Of a stretch of 64,000 nucleotides of DNA, positions 26,466-36,136 are shown piece after piece; position 1 is the first letter of the stretch, and each line of letters begins with the position of its first letter. The stretch comes from an uncultured Aquimarina sp. GTDB lineage: Bacteria; Bacteroidota; Bacteroidia; Flavobacteriales; Flavobacteriaceae. The stretch is from NCBI GenBank assembly GCA_947496705.1, contig CANMDW010000003.1, positions 529,622 through 593,621 of the forward strand, given 5' to 3'. The position numbers were made by a program, and so were the translations under genes. The notes below the pieces were generated by a model that was given only the letters and a program-made list of their open reading frames with translations, ran no database searches and was not told the origin of the DNA.

Positions 26466-26531
26466 CAATAGTACCATAAATTCGAAAGAAGTACTATCAC
26501 CAGAGTTCCAAAAAATAGTACAGGAGTTCCA
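26466..26531 (-). promoter_or_regulatory. Family promoter/operator, copy 1 (fossil)
   Basis: The -7-like element TACTATTG (minus strand, 26466-26473) lies 32 bp from GTTCCA at 26505-26510, with a second GTTCCA at 26526-26531 (21-bp period). It now faces the decayed remnant and the small membrane gene. Confidence 0.65.
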
Positions 26532-26561
26532 TTTTTTAAAAAATTATAAAAAATACAACAT

Positions 26562-26594
26562 AAAGAGGAGTATCTGTTGTAGATAATCCTCTTT
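26562..26594 (-). terminator. Terminator of the 428-residue adhesin gene
   Basis: An AAAGAGGA...TCCTCTTT hairpin of the type shared by most members of the family. Confidence 0.75.
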
Positions 26595-26632
26595 ACACTC
26601 ACAATCTCAACTCACTAAGAAGGAAACTAATC

Positions 26633-27919
26633 CTATTTCTTAATCACCATCTTTTTGGAAGCCATGACTTTACCGTTTACGATGAGACTGTAATGATAGA
26701 TGCCAGCGGGTAAAAAGATATTATCAACAGTAATTTCTCCATCACCAGATGTTAAGCTGGTATACGATTTTACCATGGTACCGTTGCCGTCAAAAATCTG
26801 AATGGATGCTCCACGATATCCTTCGGGAATATAATATTGAATGGTGGTAACAGACTCAAATGGATTAGGGATGTTTTGAGCGAGTTTGAATCCTGAAGTA
26901 ACTGATACCTCCTGGGAACTTCCTTGATTTGATTCTGAATTTTTCAATGCATCTATTTGCTGTTGTAACGACTTGTTTTGTTCCTTTAACTCTTTCATTG
27001 CCTCTACCAACACCGGGATCAATCCCTGGTAATTTATTGCAATATCATTGTTGTTTTGTTTTACCAACTCTGGAAATACTTTTTGCAGATCGTCTGCATT
27101 TATTGCATATTGGGTTTGGGTTGTTGTTTTATCTGCTTTTTTTACCGTAGACGTACTAATCGCACTATTAATCTCATTGATTTTATCTAATGCATTTTCT
27201 ATAGGCTGTACTTTGCTTTTTGCAAAACCGGCCATACCGTTGCTTACCCATAGCCCGGTAGTAAAGGCATCACCGCTTACATACAATTTATACCCTGAAG
27301 CATTGGCATTGCCTATAGCAACAGATCCTGAAGTAAAATCTCCATAAATCAGAGGTGTCTCATTTTCTTCTCCATTTTGGATATATAATTTATTGGAGGC
27401 ACTAGTTACATTCTTTCCTGCATTAACACCAATAAAAACATTTGCATTTCCATTAATATTTGATCTTCCCGCCAGGGATCCGATAAATATATTCTCATTA
27501 CCCGTACTGTTGCGTTGCCCAGATAAAAATCCTAAGAAAACATTATCTGCCCCGCTAGTATTAAAACTTCCTGATGAAGCACCTGAAAATACGTTTCTGG
27601 AACCCGTCGTGTTCTCCTGACCTGTGCTTCCTCCTAAGAAAACATTCTGCTCTCCTGTGGTATTGTTAAGTCCTGAGAAAGCGCCTGAAAATACGTTTCT
27701 GGAACCAGTGGTATTCGATTGACCTGAAAAAGACCCTAAAAACGTATTTTGTTCAGAAGAATTTCGAAATCCGGAACTATATCCTACAAAAGTATTGTAA
27801 GACCCAGATTCGCTAAGTTCTCCTGCAAAGTCACCATAAAAAGTATTAGCATATTGCCCCTGCATATCGTATACGATAAACAATCCCAGTAAAAAAAATG
27901 ATAAGTAAAAATGTTTCAT
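26633..27919 (-). CDS. Repeat adhesin-like T9SS cargo, 428 aa
   Basis: The shortest intact family member. Signal peptide about 1-21 (MKHFYLSFFLLGLFIVYDMQ, then GQ). About eight 17-residue repeats span about 22-185, a turn-rich segment with KLYIQNGEENETPLIYGDF leads into the S74-chaperone-like part (about 235-320; YAINADDLQKVFPELVKQ ... INYQGLIPVLVEAMKELKEQ), a coiled coil follows (about 315-335), and a T9SS type A domain ends the protein (about 350-428; NIPNPFESVTTIQYYIPEGY ... KKMVIKK). Its N-terminal 55 residues nearly match the 660-residue paralogue at 36137-38119, suggesting that it is an internally shortened relative. It would be exported across the outer membrane and either anchored or shed. 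Confidence 0.85.
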   Translation of the reverse strand: MKHFYLSFFLLGLFIVYDMQGQYANTFYGDFAGELSESGSYNTFVGYSSGFRNSSEQNTFLGSFSGQSNTTGSRNVFSGAFSGLNNTTGEQNVFLGGSTGQENTTGSRNVFSGASSGSFNTSGADNVFLGFLSGQRNSTGNENIFIGSLAGRSNINGNANVFIGVNAGKNVTSASNKLYIQNGEENETPLIYGDFTSGSVAIGNANASGYKLYVSGDAFTTGLWVSNGMAGFAKSKVQPIENALDKINEINSAISTSTVKKADKTTTQTQYAINADDLQKVFPELVKQNNNDIAINYQGLIPVLVEAMKELKEQNKSLQQQIDALKNSESNQGSSQEVSVTSGFKLAQNIPNPFESVTTIQYYIPEGYRGASIQIFDGNGTMVKSYTSLTSGDGEITVDNIFLPAGIYHYSLIVNGKVMASKKMVIKK

Positions 27920-27953
27920 TGTAGTTTAATTTTATTTGATTATTAATGATATA

Positions 27954-28019
27954 CAATAGTATCTCATCTTCAACAGAAAAACTATAACAGGAGTTCCAAA
28001 ATTTGGCAACTGAGTTCCA
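27954..28019 (-). promoter_or_regulatory. Family promoter/operator, copy 2
   Basis: The -7-like TACTATTG at 27954-27961 and GTTCCA boxes at 27993-27998 and 28014-28019 precede the 428-residue gene (start 27919). Confidence 0.75.
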
Positions 28020-28047
28020 TTTTAAAAAAACAAAGGGGAAAAGCATG

Positions 28048-28078
28048 AAGAGGACTTTCCATCACAGAAAATCCTCTT
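28048..28078 (-). terminator. Family-type terminator after a decayed copy
   Basis: An AAGAGGA...TCCTCTT hairpin placed just downstream of the remnant at 28115-28475, as expected for the 3' end of a former family gene. Confidence 0.6.
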
Positions 28079-28114
28079 GCACTCACAAACTCAACCCACT
28101 AAGAAGTAAGCAAA

Positions 28115-28475
28115 TCATTGTTTTTTGATCACCATTCCTTTTTTCCTTTGACTATCAAACTATAGCGGTAGATTCCTAAAGATAATCGTAATGAGATGTT
28201 ATCTACAGTAACCTCTCTCTTACCAGGAGTTAAATTGATAAATGCCTGTATGGTATCACCAACTGTTATCAAAAATCAGGATTCGGAGTGTTTTGGAACA
28301 AAATAAAATCAGTAGTTGCTATTGCTATTAATCGTTTTTTTCGACCATCTATCTTTCAGATAATGTGCTTTTTATCATTTCTCTTTTCAGTGCATTATTC
28401 TGCTCTTGCAAAATTTCATTCTCATCTTTTAGCTCCCGGATAACCTCAATAAATACAGGTATTACTTCTACATGA
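28115..28475 (-). pseudogene. Remnant of an adhesin gene: chaperone-end, coiled-coil and sorting-domain pieces
   Basis: Read on the minus strand, 28360-28475 matches the family's VIPVFIEVIRELK...coiled-coil region. 28115-28330 matches the sorting domain, ending GMVIKKQ and a TGA at 28115-28117. The frames are broken between the pieces and the signal peptide and repeats are absent. No GTTCCA operator lies upstream. 28476-28586 holds no recognisable gene. Confidence 0.65.
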
Positions 28476-28586
28476 GTTCTTATAAAGCACAATAATATAA
28501 CATATAGAAAAAAAGTATTGTGACGGTTGTTGCAAATTCTGGTAATAACGTTTCATCGTGTAAAATACATAAACAATGAAATAGTA

Positions 28587-28617
28587 AAGAGGACCATCGT
28601 TTACCGATGGTCCTCTT
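28587..28617 (-). terminator. Terminator of the 831-residue adhesin gene
   Basis: AAGAGGACCATCG pairs perfectly with CGATGGTCCTCTT. Confidence 0.8.
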
Positions 28618-28659
28618 ACAACCCCATAACCCCTAACAAAGGGGTCAAGCAAATCACCG

Positions 28660-31155
28660 TTATTTCCTCAACACCATTTTTCTCGATGCGATTACCTTTC
28701 CATTTACCAGCAAACTATAATGATAGATGCCTGCCGGTAAAAAACTATTGTTGATCGTTATTGTTCCATCACCAGATGTTAAATTGGTAAATGAGCGCAC
28801 AGTCTTACCTGTACCATCAAAGATCTGGATCGAGGCCCCATTATGATACCCTTCGGGTATATGATATGTAATCGTTGTAGTTGACGTAAAAGGATTTGGG
28901 ATGTTTTGAGAGAGCTTAAACCCCGATTTGTCAAAGGATCCTTCCTTGTTTTGAATAGATCCAGAGTTTTTAAGTGCTGCGATTTCTTCTTTCAATGCTT
29001 TAATAGCTTTATTATGTTGCTCTTGCATTTCTTTCATGGTTTCGCTATTCTCTTTTAATGCCTCTATTAAAACCGGAATTAGCCCCTGGTAATTGACAGC
29101 TGTACCTTTGTCATGTTCTTTGACCAGATCGGGAAATACCTTTTGTAGATCGGTAGCATCTACAGTATATTGAGTTTTGGTGATCGATTTTTTATTGGCC
29201 GACTTTGAAGTTACGGTACGTACAGTGCTGTTAATATTCCTGATCTTCTCCAACGCATTGTCAATCGATTTCGATTTGCTTTTGGTAACGTTGGGCCCGG
29301 CATCATCGATCCATAATCCTGCAGCAAAAGCATCGCCGGCTACAGATAGCTTATAATCATATGTTTCGGTAGTACCAATACCTACAACTCCTGTTTCAAA
29401 ATCACCATATAACAATGGGATCTCATTGACTGCTCCCTGTTGAATATATAGCTTATGATTTTCAGTGGTACGCCCAATACCGGCATCTTTGCCTATAAAG
29501 ACATTTTGATCGCCCTGATTTTCATACCCTGCGCTATGCCCAATATAGGTATTTCCGGCTCCTTCATCATTGATTCTACCCGCGCTAGCCCCAATAAAGG
29601 TATTGTACTGCCCCGATGTATTGCTAACACCAGAATAGACTCCTAAAAAAATGTTATGTGCTCCTGTAGTATTTGAAAAGCCAGATTGAAACCCGATATA
29701 GATATTATTATTACCTGTAGTGTTCCTATGGCCAGATTGAATTCCTAAAAACATATTTTTATATCCTGTAGTATTATCATAGCCAGAATTTGCTCCAAAA
29801 AAGATATTAGAACGACCATCAGTATTACTATAACCAGAATAGTCTCCTATAAAAAGATTCCCAACACCTGTAACATTTTTAAAACCAGTATATCGCCCTA
29901 TAAAGGTATTGGAATGACCTGTAGTATTATCATAACCAGAATAAGGCCCTATAAATATGTTATTACTACCCGTAGTATTACGTATACCAGAGAAAGCTCC
30001 TAAAAAAGTATTAAGCCCTCCGGTAGTATTATTATAGCCTGAAGATGTTCCTAAAAAAATATTCCTATTTCCTTCGATATTCTTTCTTCCAGAGTTAACT
30101 CCTAAAAAGGTATTAGAATTTCCGGTAGTATTATCTAAACCAGAGTTAATTCCTAAGAAGGTATTAGAATTTCCGGTAGTATTACTTCTTCCTGAAGCCG
30201 CACCAACAAATACATTATAATGTCCTGTAGTATTGGCAATACCAGAATTACTTCCTATAAAGACATTCCGAATTCCAGTGGTATTCTTAAAGCCCGAACT
30301 TACTCCTATAAATGTATTATGCGCTCCAGTATTATTACTATGCCCAGATAAAGATCCTAAAAATGTATTATGGTCTCCTTGGGTATTACTAAAACCTGAA
30401 CTTATTCCTATAAATGTATTATTGCCGCCAGTAGCGTTTGATCTTCCTGAATTACTGCCTAAAAACGTATTATTCTTACCCGTGGTATTCAATAGTCCCG
30501 ATTCATCTCCCAAAAACGTATTACGAGATCCGGTAGTATTGCTTTTCCCTGATTGCGTTCCTAAAAATGTATTACGTGATCCGGTAGTATTGCTAAACCC
30601 AGAAAAAAATCCTAAAAAAGTATTGTATCCACCTATCGTATTTTTTGTTCCAGAACTATACCCAGAAAATGTGTTATAATTTCCGATAGTATTATTTTTT
30701 CCGGCACTTTCTCCCAAAAATGTATTCTGAGAACCAGTCGTATTATCGCTGCCAGAAAAATTTCCAACAAACGTATTTCCATACCCGCTAGCATTACTGT
30801 ATCCAGATCGACTCCCTATAAAGATATTTTGAAATCCGGTGGTGTTACTATACCCTGAATTATCCCCCAAAAATATATTATAGTTTCCAGTGGTATTATT
30901 TTTCCCGGAGGCATGTCCTAAAAATATATTTTCAGAACCCGTCGTATTGCTAAAGCCTGACTTAAATCCCAAAAACGTATTCCAACGACCAGTAGTATTG
31001 CTATATCCCGAAGATGATCCAAAAAAAGCATTATATGAACCGGTAATATTAGACTGTCCTGAACCATTACCATAAAAAGTATTCCCTGTTTGTCCTTGTA
31101 TGCAATATATTGTACAAATACTACATATTATAAAAGCTAAAATTGAGTTTTTCAT
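28660..31155 (-). CDS. Repeat adhesin-like T9SS cargo, 831 aa
   Basis: Signal peptide (MKNSILAFIICSICTIYCIQ, then GQ). About 30 full 17-residue repeats span about 36-560; typical units are NTTGSRNTFLGTQSGKS and NTTGNSNTFLGINSGLD. An S74-like segment follows (about 620-705; YTVDATDLQKVFPDLVKEHD, NYQGLIPVLIEALKEN), then a coiled coil (about 700-740) and the sorting domain (about 752-831). The repeat pattern resembles the left-handed beta-roll heads of YadA-like trimeric adhesins, but the period is 17 rather than 14-15 residues, and no outer-membrane anchor domain is present. Export would be by T9SS. Its 5' side lacks the GTTCCA operator seen at the other family members and is occupied by a remnant. 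Confidence 0.85.
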   Translation of the reverse strand: MKNSILAFIICSICTIYCIQGQTGNTFYGNGSGQSNITGSYNAFFGSSSGYSNTTGRWNTFLGFKSGFSNTTGSENIFLGHASGKNNTTGNYNIFLGDNSGYSNTTGFQNIFIGSRSGYSNASGYGNTFVGNFSGSDNTTGSQNTFLGESAGKNNTIGNYNTFSGYSSGTKNTIGGYNTFLGFFSGFSNTTGSRNTFLGTQSGKSNTTGSRNTFLGDESGLLNTTGKNNTFLGSNSGRSNATGGNNTFIGISSGFSNTQGDHNTFLGSLSGHSNNTGAHNTFIGVSSGFKNTTGIRNVFIGSNSGIANTTGHYNVFVGAASGRSNTTGNSNTFLGINSGLDNTTGNSNTFLGVNSGRKNIEGNRNIFLGTSSGYNNTTGGLNTFLGAFSGIRNTTGSNNIFIGPYSGYDNTTGHSNTFIGRYTGFKNVTGVGNLFIGDYSGYSNTDGRSNIFFGANSGYDNTTGYKNMFLGIQSGHRNTTGNNNIYIGFQSGFSNTTGAHNIFLGVYSGVSNTSGQYNTFIGASAGRINDEGAGNTYIGHSAGYENQGDQNVFIGKDAGIGRTTENHKLYIQQGAVNEIPLLYGDFETGVVGIGTTETYDYKLSVAGDAFAAGLWIDDAGPNVTKSKSKSIDNALEKIRNINSTVRTVTSKSANKKSITKTQYTVDATDLQKVFPDLVKEHDKGTAVNYQGLIPVLIEALKENSETMKEMQEQHNKAIKALKEEIAALKNSGSIQNKEGSFDKSGFKLSQNIPNPFTSTTTITYHIPEGYHNGASIQIFDGTGKTVRSFTNLTSGDGTITINNSFLPAGIYHYSLLVNGKVIASRKMVLRK

Positions 31156-31187
31156 ATTTTTATAATTTTTTGTTAATCCTAAATCAT

Positions 31188-31373
31188 GTTGTTACTTGTC
31201 CTTCGCCAGATGTTAACTGGGTAAAAGATTGTTTTATAATATCGTTGCTGTCAAAAATCTAGATTGAAAACCAATAGAAATATGAATGCTTTCTGATGTA
31301 TTATTATACCCCAATTGAAGCCCAAAAACGAGTTGAATAACCATACGATAAATGATAGATTATAATGTTTCAT
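31188..31373 (-). pseudogene. Internally deleted adhesin remnant
   Basis: It starts with ATG at 31371-31373 and a family-like signal peptide (MKHYNLSFIVW), followed by a scrap resembling one repeat (about 31290-31330) and then a scrap of sorting domain (31190-31265). About 180 bp therefore holds beginning, middle and end of a gene that should be over 1.3 kb. Stops interrupt the frame. Confidence 0.65.
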
Positions 31374-31465
31374 TGTAGTATTTTTTAGTTCTTAACGCTA
31401 GGGTGATAAATTGATCTTATTAGATACAATACATACAATTGTTTTGTTGCAAGGGGTCTGTTTAA

Positions 31466-31491
31466 AAGGGTGATTTGTACAAATCACCCTT
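31466..31491 (-). terminator. Terminator of the 696-residue adhesin gene
   Basis: AAGGGTGATTTG pairs with CAAATCACCCTT. It differs in sequence from the AAAGAGG type but has the same position. Confidence 0.75.
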
Positions 31492-31543
31492 ACAGCTATT
31501 ACTCAAACTCACTAATCATAATAACCTAAAAAATGTAAAATTT

Positions 31544-33634
31544 TTATTTCTTCAATACCATCTTTTTGGATGCGACCACTTTCCCATTCACTAGTAAACT
31601 ATAATGATAGATGCCTGCTGGTAAAAGGTTATTGTTGATAGTTATTTCTCCTTCTCCTGGTTTTAAATTGGTATACGATCGTATACTCTTACCAGTACCG
31701 TCAAAAATCTGTATCGAAACTCCGTTTTCATACCCTTGGGGGATGCTGTATTTAATCATTGTATTCGATTCAAAAGGATTCGGGATGTTTTGAGAGAGCT
31801 TAAACCCCGAATTGCCCAATATTCCATTATGATTTTCGATACTTAAGATTTGATTTGCCAACAAACTTTTTAGTGTTTCCATCTCTTTTTGTAATTCTTC
31901 GTTCTGCATTTTAAGTTCTTTATTTTGGGTGTTTATTTCTTTTACTGCTTCAATAAGTACTGGAATCAACCCCTGGTAATTTACCGCTGTCTCTCCTTGC
32001 TGTTGTTTTACCAGCGCGGGGAAGGTTTTTTGCATATCGGCGGTATTGATCGCATATTTTTTATGGGTCACGGCTTTTCCGGTTTGGTCTTTTGATTTGG
32101 CAGTTAGTACTGTATTATTAAGTTTAGAAATCTTGTCTACAGCATTGTTGATGGGTTGCGATTTGCTTTTGGCGAACCTAGCACCACCATTACTTATCCA
32201 GACTCCATAGGCAAAGGCATCACCACTTACATACAACCTATAATCGAATGCTCTGGGGTCTCCTATACTCACATTACCTGTTACAAAATCTCCATGGATA
32301 AGCGGGACAATGTTTACATCACTATTTTCGATAATTAATTTGTTACTGTCTTCGTTTTTTCTACTATCGGCTCTATTGCCAATAAACACATTACCATCTC
32401 CTTTATTAAATTGTCCAGCTTGATAACCAATAAAAATATTGCCTGATCCTCCTTCTCCATTATTTAGACCTGCATTTCTGCCTAAAAAAGTATTATTATT
32501 ACCTGTGGTCAACCCTGCTCCGGCATTCATTCCTAAAAAAGTATTGCCTTGTCCGGTTGTATTATCTTTTCCGGTCTTATAGCCTATATACACATTATAA
32601 AGCCCTGATGTATTTCCATATCCTGAATCCAAGCCTAAAAAAGTATTAGAACTACCTGTAGTATTATTGTAACCAGATCGATAGCCAGAAAAGGTATTAG
32701 AACTACCTGTGGTATTGTAACGACCAGAACTATTACCAAAAAATGTATTAGAACTACCTTGACTATTATAATAACCTGCTCTATAACCTGAGAAAGTATT
32801 GTCCCGCCCTTCAGTATTAAGTTTCCCTGACTCGTAACCAGAAAAGGTATTATTCTTTCCGGTAGTATTCGCAAGACCAGAACTATTCCCTATAAAGGTA
32901 TTCGATGCACCGGTAGTGTTTCTACGTCCTGAATTAATCCCCAAAAAGGTATTGTAGCTCCCTGAAACATTACTATATCCAGAGCCATTACCCAAAAAGG
33001 TATTGTTATTTCCTACTGTATTATTATAGCCCGTACTAGTACCGATAAATATATTGCTATTACCCGTGGTATTAGATGTACCCGATTGGAATCCTAGAAA
33101 TATATTCCCGGTCCCGGTAGTGTTGTTTTTACCAGAAAAATACCCCAAAAAAGTATTGTTACGCCCTGAAACATTACTATAACCAGATTGGTAGCCTGCA
33201 AATAGATTATTTTGCCCTACCGTATTATTATAGCCAGATTGGGCTCCAAAAAAGGTATTGCCATGTGCTGTAGTATTATTAAGGCCTGCTAATGCGCCGA
33301 TAAAAGTATTATTTGCTCCATTACTGTTATTAAGGCCAGTACTGATCCCAACAAAGGTATTGAGGCGTCCATTTAAATTACTTCTACCCGACTTAACGCC
33401 TATAAACGTATTATTTACTCCAGACATACCATTGCTATATCCTGATTCGAACCCCAAAAAGGTATTGTTTTCGGCTCTGGTACCTAAACGCCCAGAATTA
33501 ACTCCTATAAAAGTGTTATTTCTTCCAGTTGTATTAAACGTTCCTGCTCCTTCGCCATAAAAAGCATTGCTTGTTTGTCCATTTATGTGATAGATCCCTC
33601 CCAATAAAAGGCATAGTAAAAATAAGTATTTCAT
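31544..33634 (-). CDS. Repeat adhesin-like T9SS cargo, 696 aa
   Basis: Signal peptide (MKYLFLLCLLLGGIYHINGQ). About 22 repeats span about 24-415, with two irregular units (RAENNTFLGFESG; SNGMSGVNNTFIG). An S74-like segment follows (YAINTADMQKTFPALVKQQQ, NYQGLIPVLIEAVKEINTQN), then a coiled coil (about 555-600) and the sorting domain (about 617-696; NIPNPFESNTMIKYSIPQGY). It is more diverged than the 48-57 kb members. It has a canonical family promoter. Confidence 0.85.
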   Translation of the reverse strand: MKYLFLLCLLLGGIYHINGQTSNAFYGEGAGTFNTTGRNNTFIGVNSGRLGTRAENNTFLGFESGYSNGMSGVNNTFIGVKSGRSNLNGRLNTFVGISTGLNNSNGANNTFIGALAGLNNTTAHGNTFFGAQSGYNNTVGQNNLFAGYQSGYSNVSGRNNTFLGYFSGKNNTTGTGNIFLGFQSGTSNTTGNSNIFIGTSTGYNNTVGNNNTFLGNGSGYSNVSGSYNTFLGINSGRRNTTGASNTFIGNSSGLANTTGKNNTFSGYESGKLNTEGRDNTFSGYRAGYYNSQGSSNTFFGNSSGRYNTTGSSNTFSGYRSGYNNTTGSSNTFLGLDSGYGNTSGLYNVYIGYKTGKDNTTGQGNTFLGMNAGAGLTTGNNNTFLGRNAGLNNGEGGSGNIFIGYQAGQFNKGDGNVFIGNRADSRKNEDSNKLIIENSDVNIVPLIHGDFVTGNVSIGDPRAFDYRLYVSGDAFAYGVWISNGGARFAKSKSQPINNAVDKISKLNNTVLTAKSKDQTGKAVTHKKYAINTADMQKTFPALVKQQQGETAVNYQGLIPVLIEAVKEINTQNKELKMQNEELQKEMETLKSLLANQILSIENHNGILGNSGFKLSQNIPNPFESNTMIKYSIPQGYENGVSIQIFDGTGKSIRSYTNLKPGEGEITINNNLLPAGIYHYSLLVNGKVVASKKMVLKK

Positions 33635-33663
33635 AATTTGGTGTTTTTAGTTATTAATAGCCA

Positions 33664-33729
33664 GCAAAGTATTCCGAATTCTAAAGAAAAACTATAACAA
33701 GAGTTCCAAAATTTGGTAACTGAGTTCCA
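33664..33729 (-). promoter_or_regulatory. Family promoter/operator, copy 3
   Basis: TACTTTGC at 33664-33671 and GTTCCA boxes at 33703-33708 and 33724-33729 serve the 696-residue gene. TACTTTGC fits the Bacteroidota -7 consensus TAnnTTTG. Confidence 0.8.
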
Positions 33730-34064
33730 TTTTGAAGGCCCCGAAGAGAAAACCCTTATAAAATCTCTGAACTCGATATTTGAAATCTACTTATAGGGTT
33801 TAGGGACAAAACAGGTTTTGTACTATAGCAGATTAACCCATATATTGAAGCTGTTTATCGGACGATGTTATGCGGCTTTCAAACTTTACAAATAGTATTT
33901 TCATCATTAATAAATTATTAAATACATGTTTTTGGGACATCTCTGCTAAATATTGGAACTATTGTGCTACTCCGATTATTTTTCAAAAGATATCTTTGAA
34001 CTCCAAACTTTATTGTATCAATGAATTTTATATGTATCACAAAATCATAATCCAGTATTTAATA
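33730..34064. other. Divergent gap between the adhesin promoter and the LRR lipoprotein gene
   Basis: AT-rich DNA. The frame of the LRR gene is open through most of it, but the encoded residues do not look like protein and a proper lipoprotein signal starts only at 34065. A CCCTATAAG-type inverted pair (33752 against 33790 region) is the only structure I see. Confidence 0.45.
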
Positions 34065-35624
34065 ATGAAACTAAAACGCTTACACCTCGTACCATTTTTT
34101 ATCTGTAGTAGTATTCTTTTGAGTTGTAATAAAGATGACGATAGCATAGCAAACCCTCAGCCAGATGAAAACCTCAATCAAATCCTTACTTTTCAGTTTT
34201 TGGCCGAAGACAATGAGGCGCTAACCAAAGATTATACTGCAGATATTGATCAGGATAAAAGACATATCACCATATCTTCTATGCCAAACGAAATTTCGCG
34301 TGCATTCCTTATTCCAAAAATTAAAACAACCGTTGGCTCTTTGGCACTACCAGCTTCAGGATCGGCACAAGACTTTACAAATCCTGTATTGTATGAGGTA
34401 GCATCTGATAGTAACAATAGCAATACATATACTGTGATTATCAAAAATGATACTAGTGAAAACAGAATGCTATCGTTTGCTATTCTAGCTCAAAATAATA
34501 TCAATATGAATACTGATATTGTGGGTGATATTAACCATGATACTAATACTATAACATTAGATTTTCCGCAGGATCTGGATCTGAAAAATTTAATTCCTTC
34601 TATTGAATTATTTGATGTAGAAGCAGCTATTGCTCCCCAAAATGGTGAGCTCCAAAACTTTACCGAGCCTGTTACATATACGGTTACCGCAAAAAACGGT
34701 TCGAAGCGCAGTTACACCGTAAAATCGTCGGGAGTTACCTTTTCTGATAATAAAATTGTAAGCTTTGCATTCTTAAAAACAGAAAATCAATCATTACCAC
34801 AGGATTATACAGCGCTTATTGATGACCAGCATAAGGTAATAATTCTCGAACTTCCTGAAGGTATTGATGTAAATAGTTTAACCCCAAGCATAGAAACTTC
34901 TCCTGGTGCCACGATCAATTTGAGCGCAAACAGAACTCATTATGAAGTGAGAAGTGAAGACGGAAAACTTCAGAAATACCTGATCGATATCTACAACCCT
35001 AACTCTTTGGGTAGTGATCGACATGCATTATTGCAGCTTTATTATGCAAACCAGGAAAAATTAACGAATTGGGATATTTTTGAATCTGTTGATCGTTGGA
35101 ATACCGGAAGAATTGTTATAGAGCCTTCAAACAATAGAGTAAGTAGGTTAGCTATTGATCTATCCCAAATCTCTGATCAAACACCTCTAGAAGTTCCTGA
35201 AAACTTTGGTTTACTTAAAGAATTAAAGTTTCTAAGTCTTGTTTCTTGTGGCCTTACCGATTTCCCCGAGGAAATTTTAGAAATTACCGGTCTATTGGAT
35301 CTATACCTACATAAGAATTTAATTAAATCACTTCCCGAAGATATCGACAAATTGGCTACTCTTCGGTTTTTTGATCTACGATCAAATCGATTGGAAACGA
35401 TCCCAGAGACTATAGAAAATTTAGAAAAGCTTCAAATATTACACCTAAATATAAATCTATTGGCCTCCTTACCCGGTACTATCGCAAATCTTGGACAATT
35501 TGATTTTATTGCATTAAACATTGAAAATAATCCTATTATAATTGACCAGTTCCCTAAAGAGATATGCGATCTGAAAAATAAAGATAGTTTTATCTTTACA
35601 CACGACGAAGGAGTATGCCCATAA
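34065..35624 (+). CDS. Leucine-rich-repeat lipoprotein with three Ig-like repeats
   Basis: About 519 residues from the ATG at 34065, chosen because it opens a lipoprotein signal (MKLKRLHLVPFFICSSILLS, then C). After CNKDDD come three similar beta-domains of about 85-95 residues (units begin NQILTFQFLAEDNEAL, NRMLSFAILAQNNIN and NKIVSFAFLKTENQSL). These resemble the DUF5018-like cadherin-type domains of Bacteroidota lipoproteins. A C-terminal leucine-rich repeat domain occupies about 375-510 (LPEDIDKLATLRFFDLRSNR). It is probably a surface lipoprotein mediating binding. It is the only plus-strand gene between 26 and 57 kb and interrupts the adhesin array. Confidence 0.8.
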   Translation: MKLKRLHLVPFFICSSILLSCNKDDDSIANPQPDENLNQILTFQFLAEDNEALTKDYTADIDQDKRHITISSMPNEISRAFLIPKIKTTVGSLALPASGSAQDFTNPVLYEVASDSNNSNTYTVIIKNDTSENRMLSFAILAQNNINMNTDIVGDINHDTNTITLDFPQDLDLKNLIPSIELFDVEAAIAPQNGELQNFTEPVTYTVTAKNGSKRSYTVKSSGVTFSDNKIVSFAFLKTENQSLPQDYTALIDDQHKVIILELPEGIDVNSLTPSIETSPGATINLSANRTHYEVRSEDGKLQKYLIDIYNPNSLGSDRHALLQLYYANQEKLTNWDIFESVDRWNTGRIVIEPSNNRVSRLAIDLSQISDQTPLEVPENFGLLKELKFLSLVSCGLTDFPEEILEITGLLDLYLHKNLIKSLPEDIDKLATLRFFDLRSNRLETIPETIENLEKLQILHLNINLLASLPGTIANLGQFDFIALNIENNPIIIDQFPKEICDLKNKDSFIFTHDEGVCP

Positions 35625-35689
35625 TGTTATTGAAGATAAAGGAGCACTTCTATTTCTTCTTTTTAGATTGGGACAAGCCTGAGATCCCG

Positions 35690-35785
35690 CTGAAAAGCGG
35701 GATTAGCCTGTCTAACGAGCCAGGTAGATTCAACTATCTATTTTGAATGCTCCCGATAAATCGGGATTATCAAAATAGAGTTTCA
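35690..35785. repeat. Nested palindromes after the LRR gene
   Basis: ATCCCGCTGAAAAGCGGGAT at 35692-35711 is a perfect hairpin. Further on, CTATTTTGA...TCCCGATAAATCGGGA...TCAAAATAG forms a second nested stem (about 35738-35777). They could terminate the LRR transcript. The sequence resembles the dispersed palindromic repeats elsewhere in the window. Confidence 0.55.
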
Positions 35786-35814
35786 TTAAAATAAATAGGT
35801 AAGAGGGCAAAAAA

Positions 35815-35960
35815 AGATCATTTCCTGATCACTTTTTTTGGAAGCCATCACTTCACCATTTACGATCAGGCTATAGTGATAGATGCCTGCCGGTAAAAAG
35901 ATATTGTTGATGCTGATCTCTCCGTTTCCCGAAGATAAATTAGTATACGTTTTGTGATTG
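35815..35960 (-). pseudogene. Sorting-domain remnant joined to a family promoter
   Basis: The minus strand reads KTYTNLSSGNGEISINNIFL, then PAGIYHYSLIVNGEVMASKK, the end of a T9SS domain, after which the frame shifts away from KKMVIKK. It begins within 20 bp of the -7 element (35970-35977), so signal peptide, repeats and chaperone segment are all deleted. Confidence 0.8.
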
Positions 35961-35969
35961 TTAACGACC

Positions 35970-36036
35970 GCAAAGTATGGCAATCCCTATAGAAGAACTA
36001 CCACAATAGTTCCAAAAAATAACAGTTGGGGTTCAT
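35970..36036 (-). promoter_or_regulatory. Family promoter/operator, copy 4 (fossil)
   Basis: TACTTTGC at 35970-35977, GTTCCA at 36009-36014 and a degenerate GTTCAT at 36031-36036 (22-bp spacing instead of 21). Confidence 0.7.
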
Positions 36037-36136
36037 TTCTAAAAATATTGGCAATAAAACACATCAAGAGGCCTTTCTTTACAAAAACAGTTCTCTTTAC
36101 ACTCACAATCTCAACTCACTAAGAAGGAAACTAATC

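Noticed and set aside
28476..28586. Small minus-strand frame (28446-28652) as a gene
   Set aside because: It crosses the terminator of the 831-residue gene and the remnant boundary, and it has no signal or family resemblance.
33870..34064. Extended N-terminus of the LRR lipoprotein
   Set aside because: The 65 residues before Met at 34065 are of odd composition, and the lipoprotein signal would be internal if translation started at 33870.
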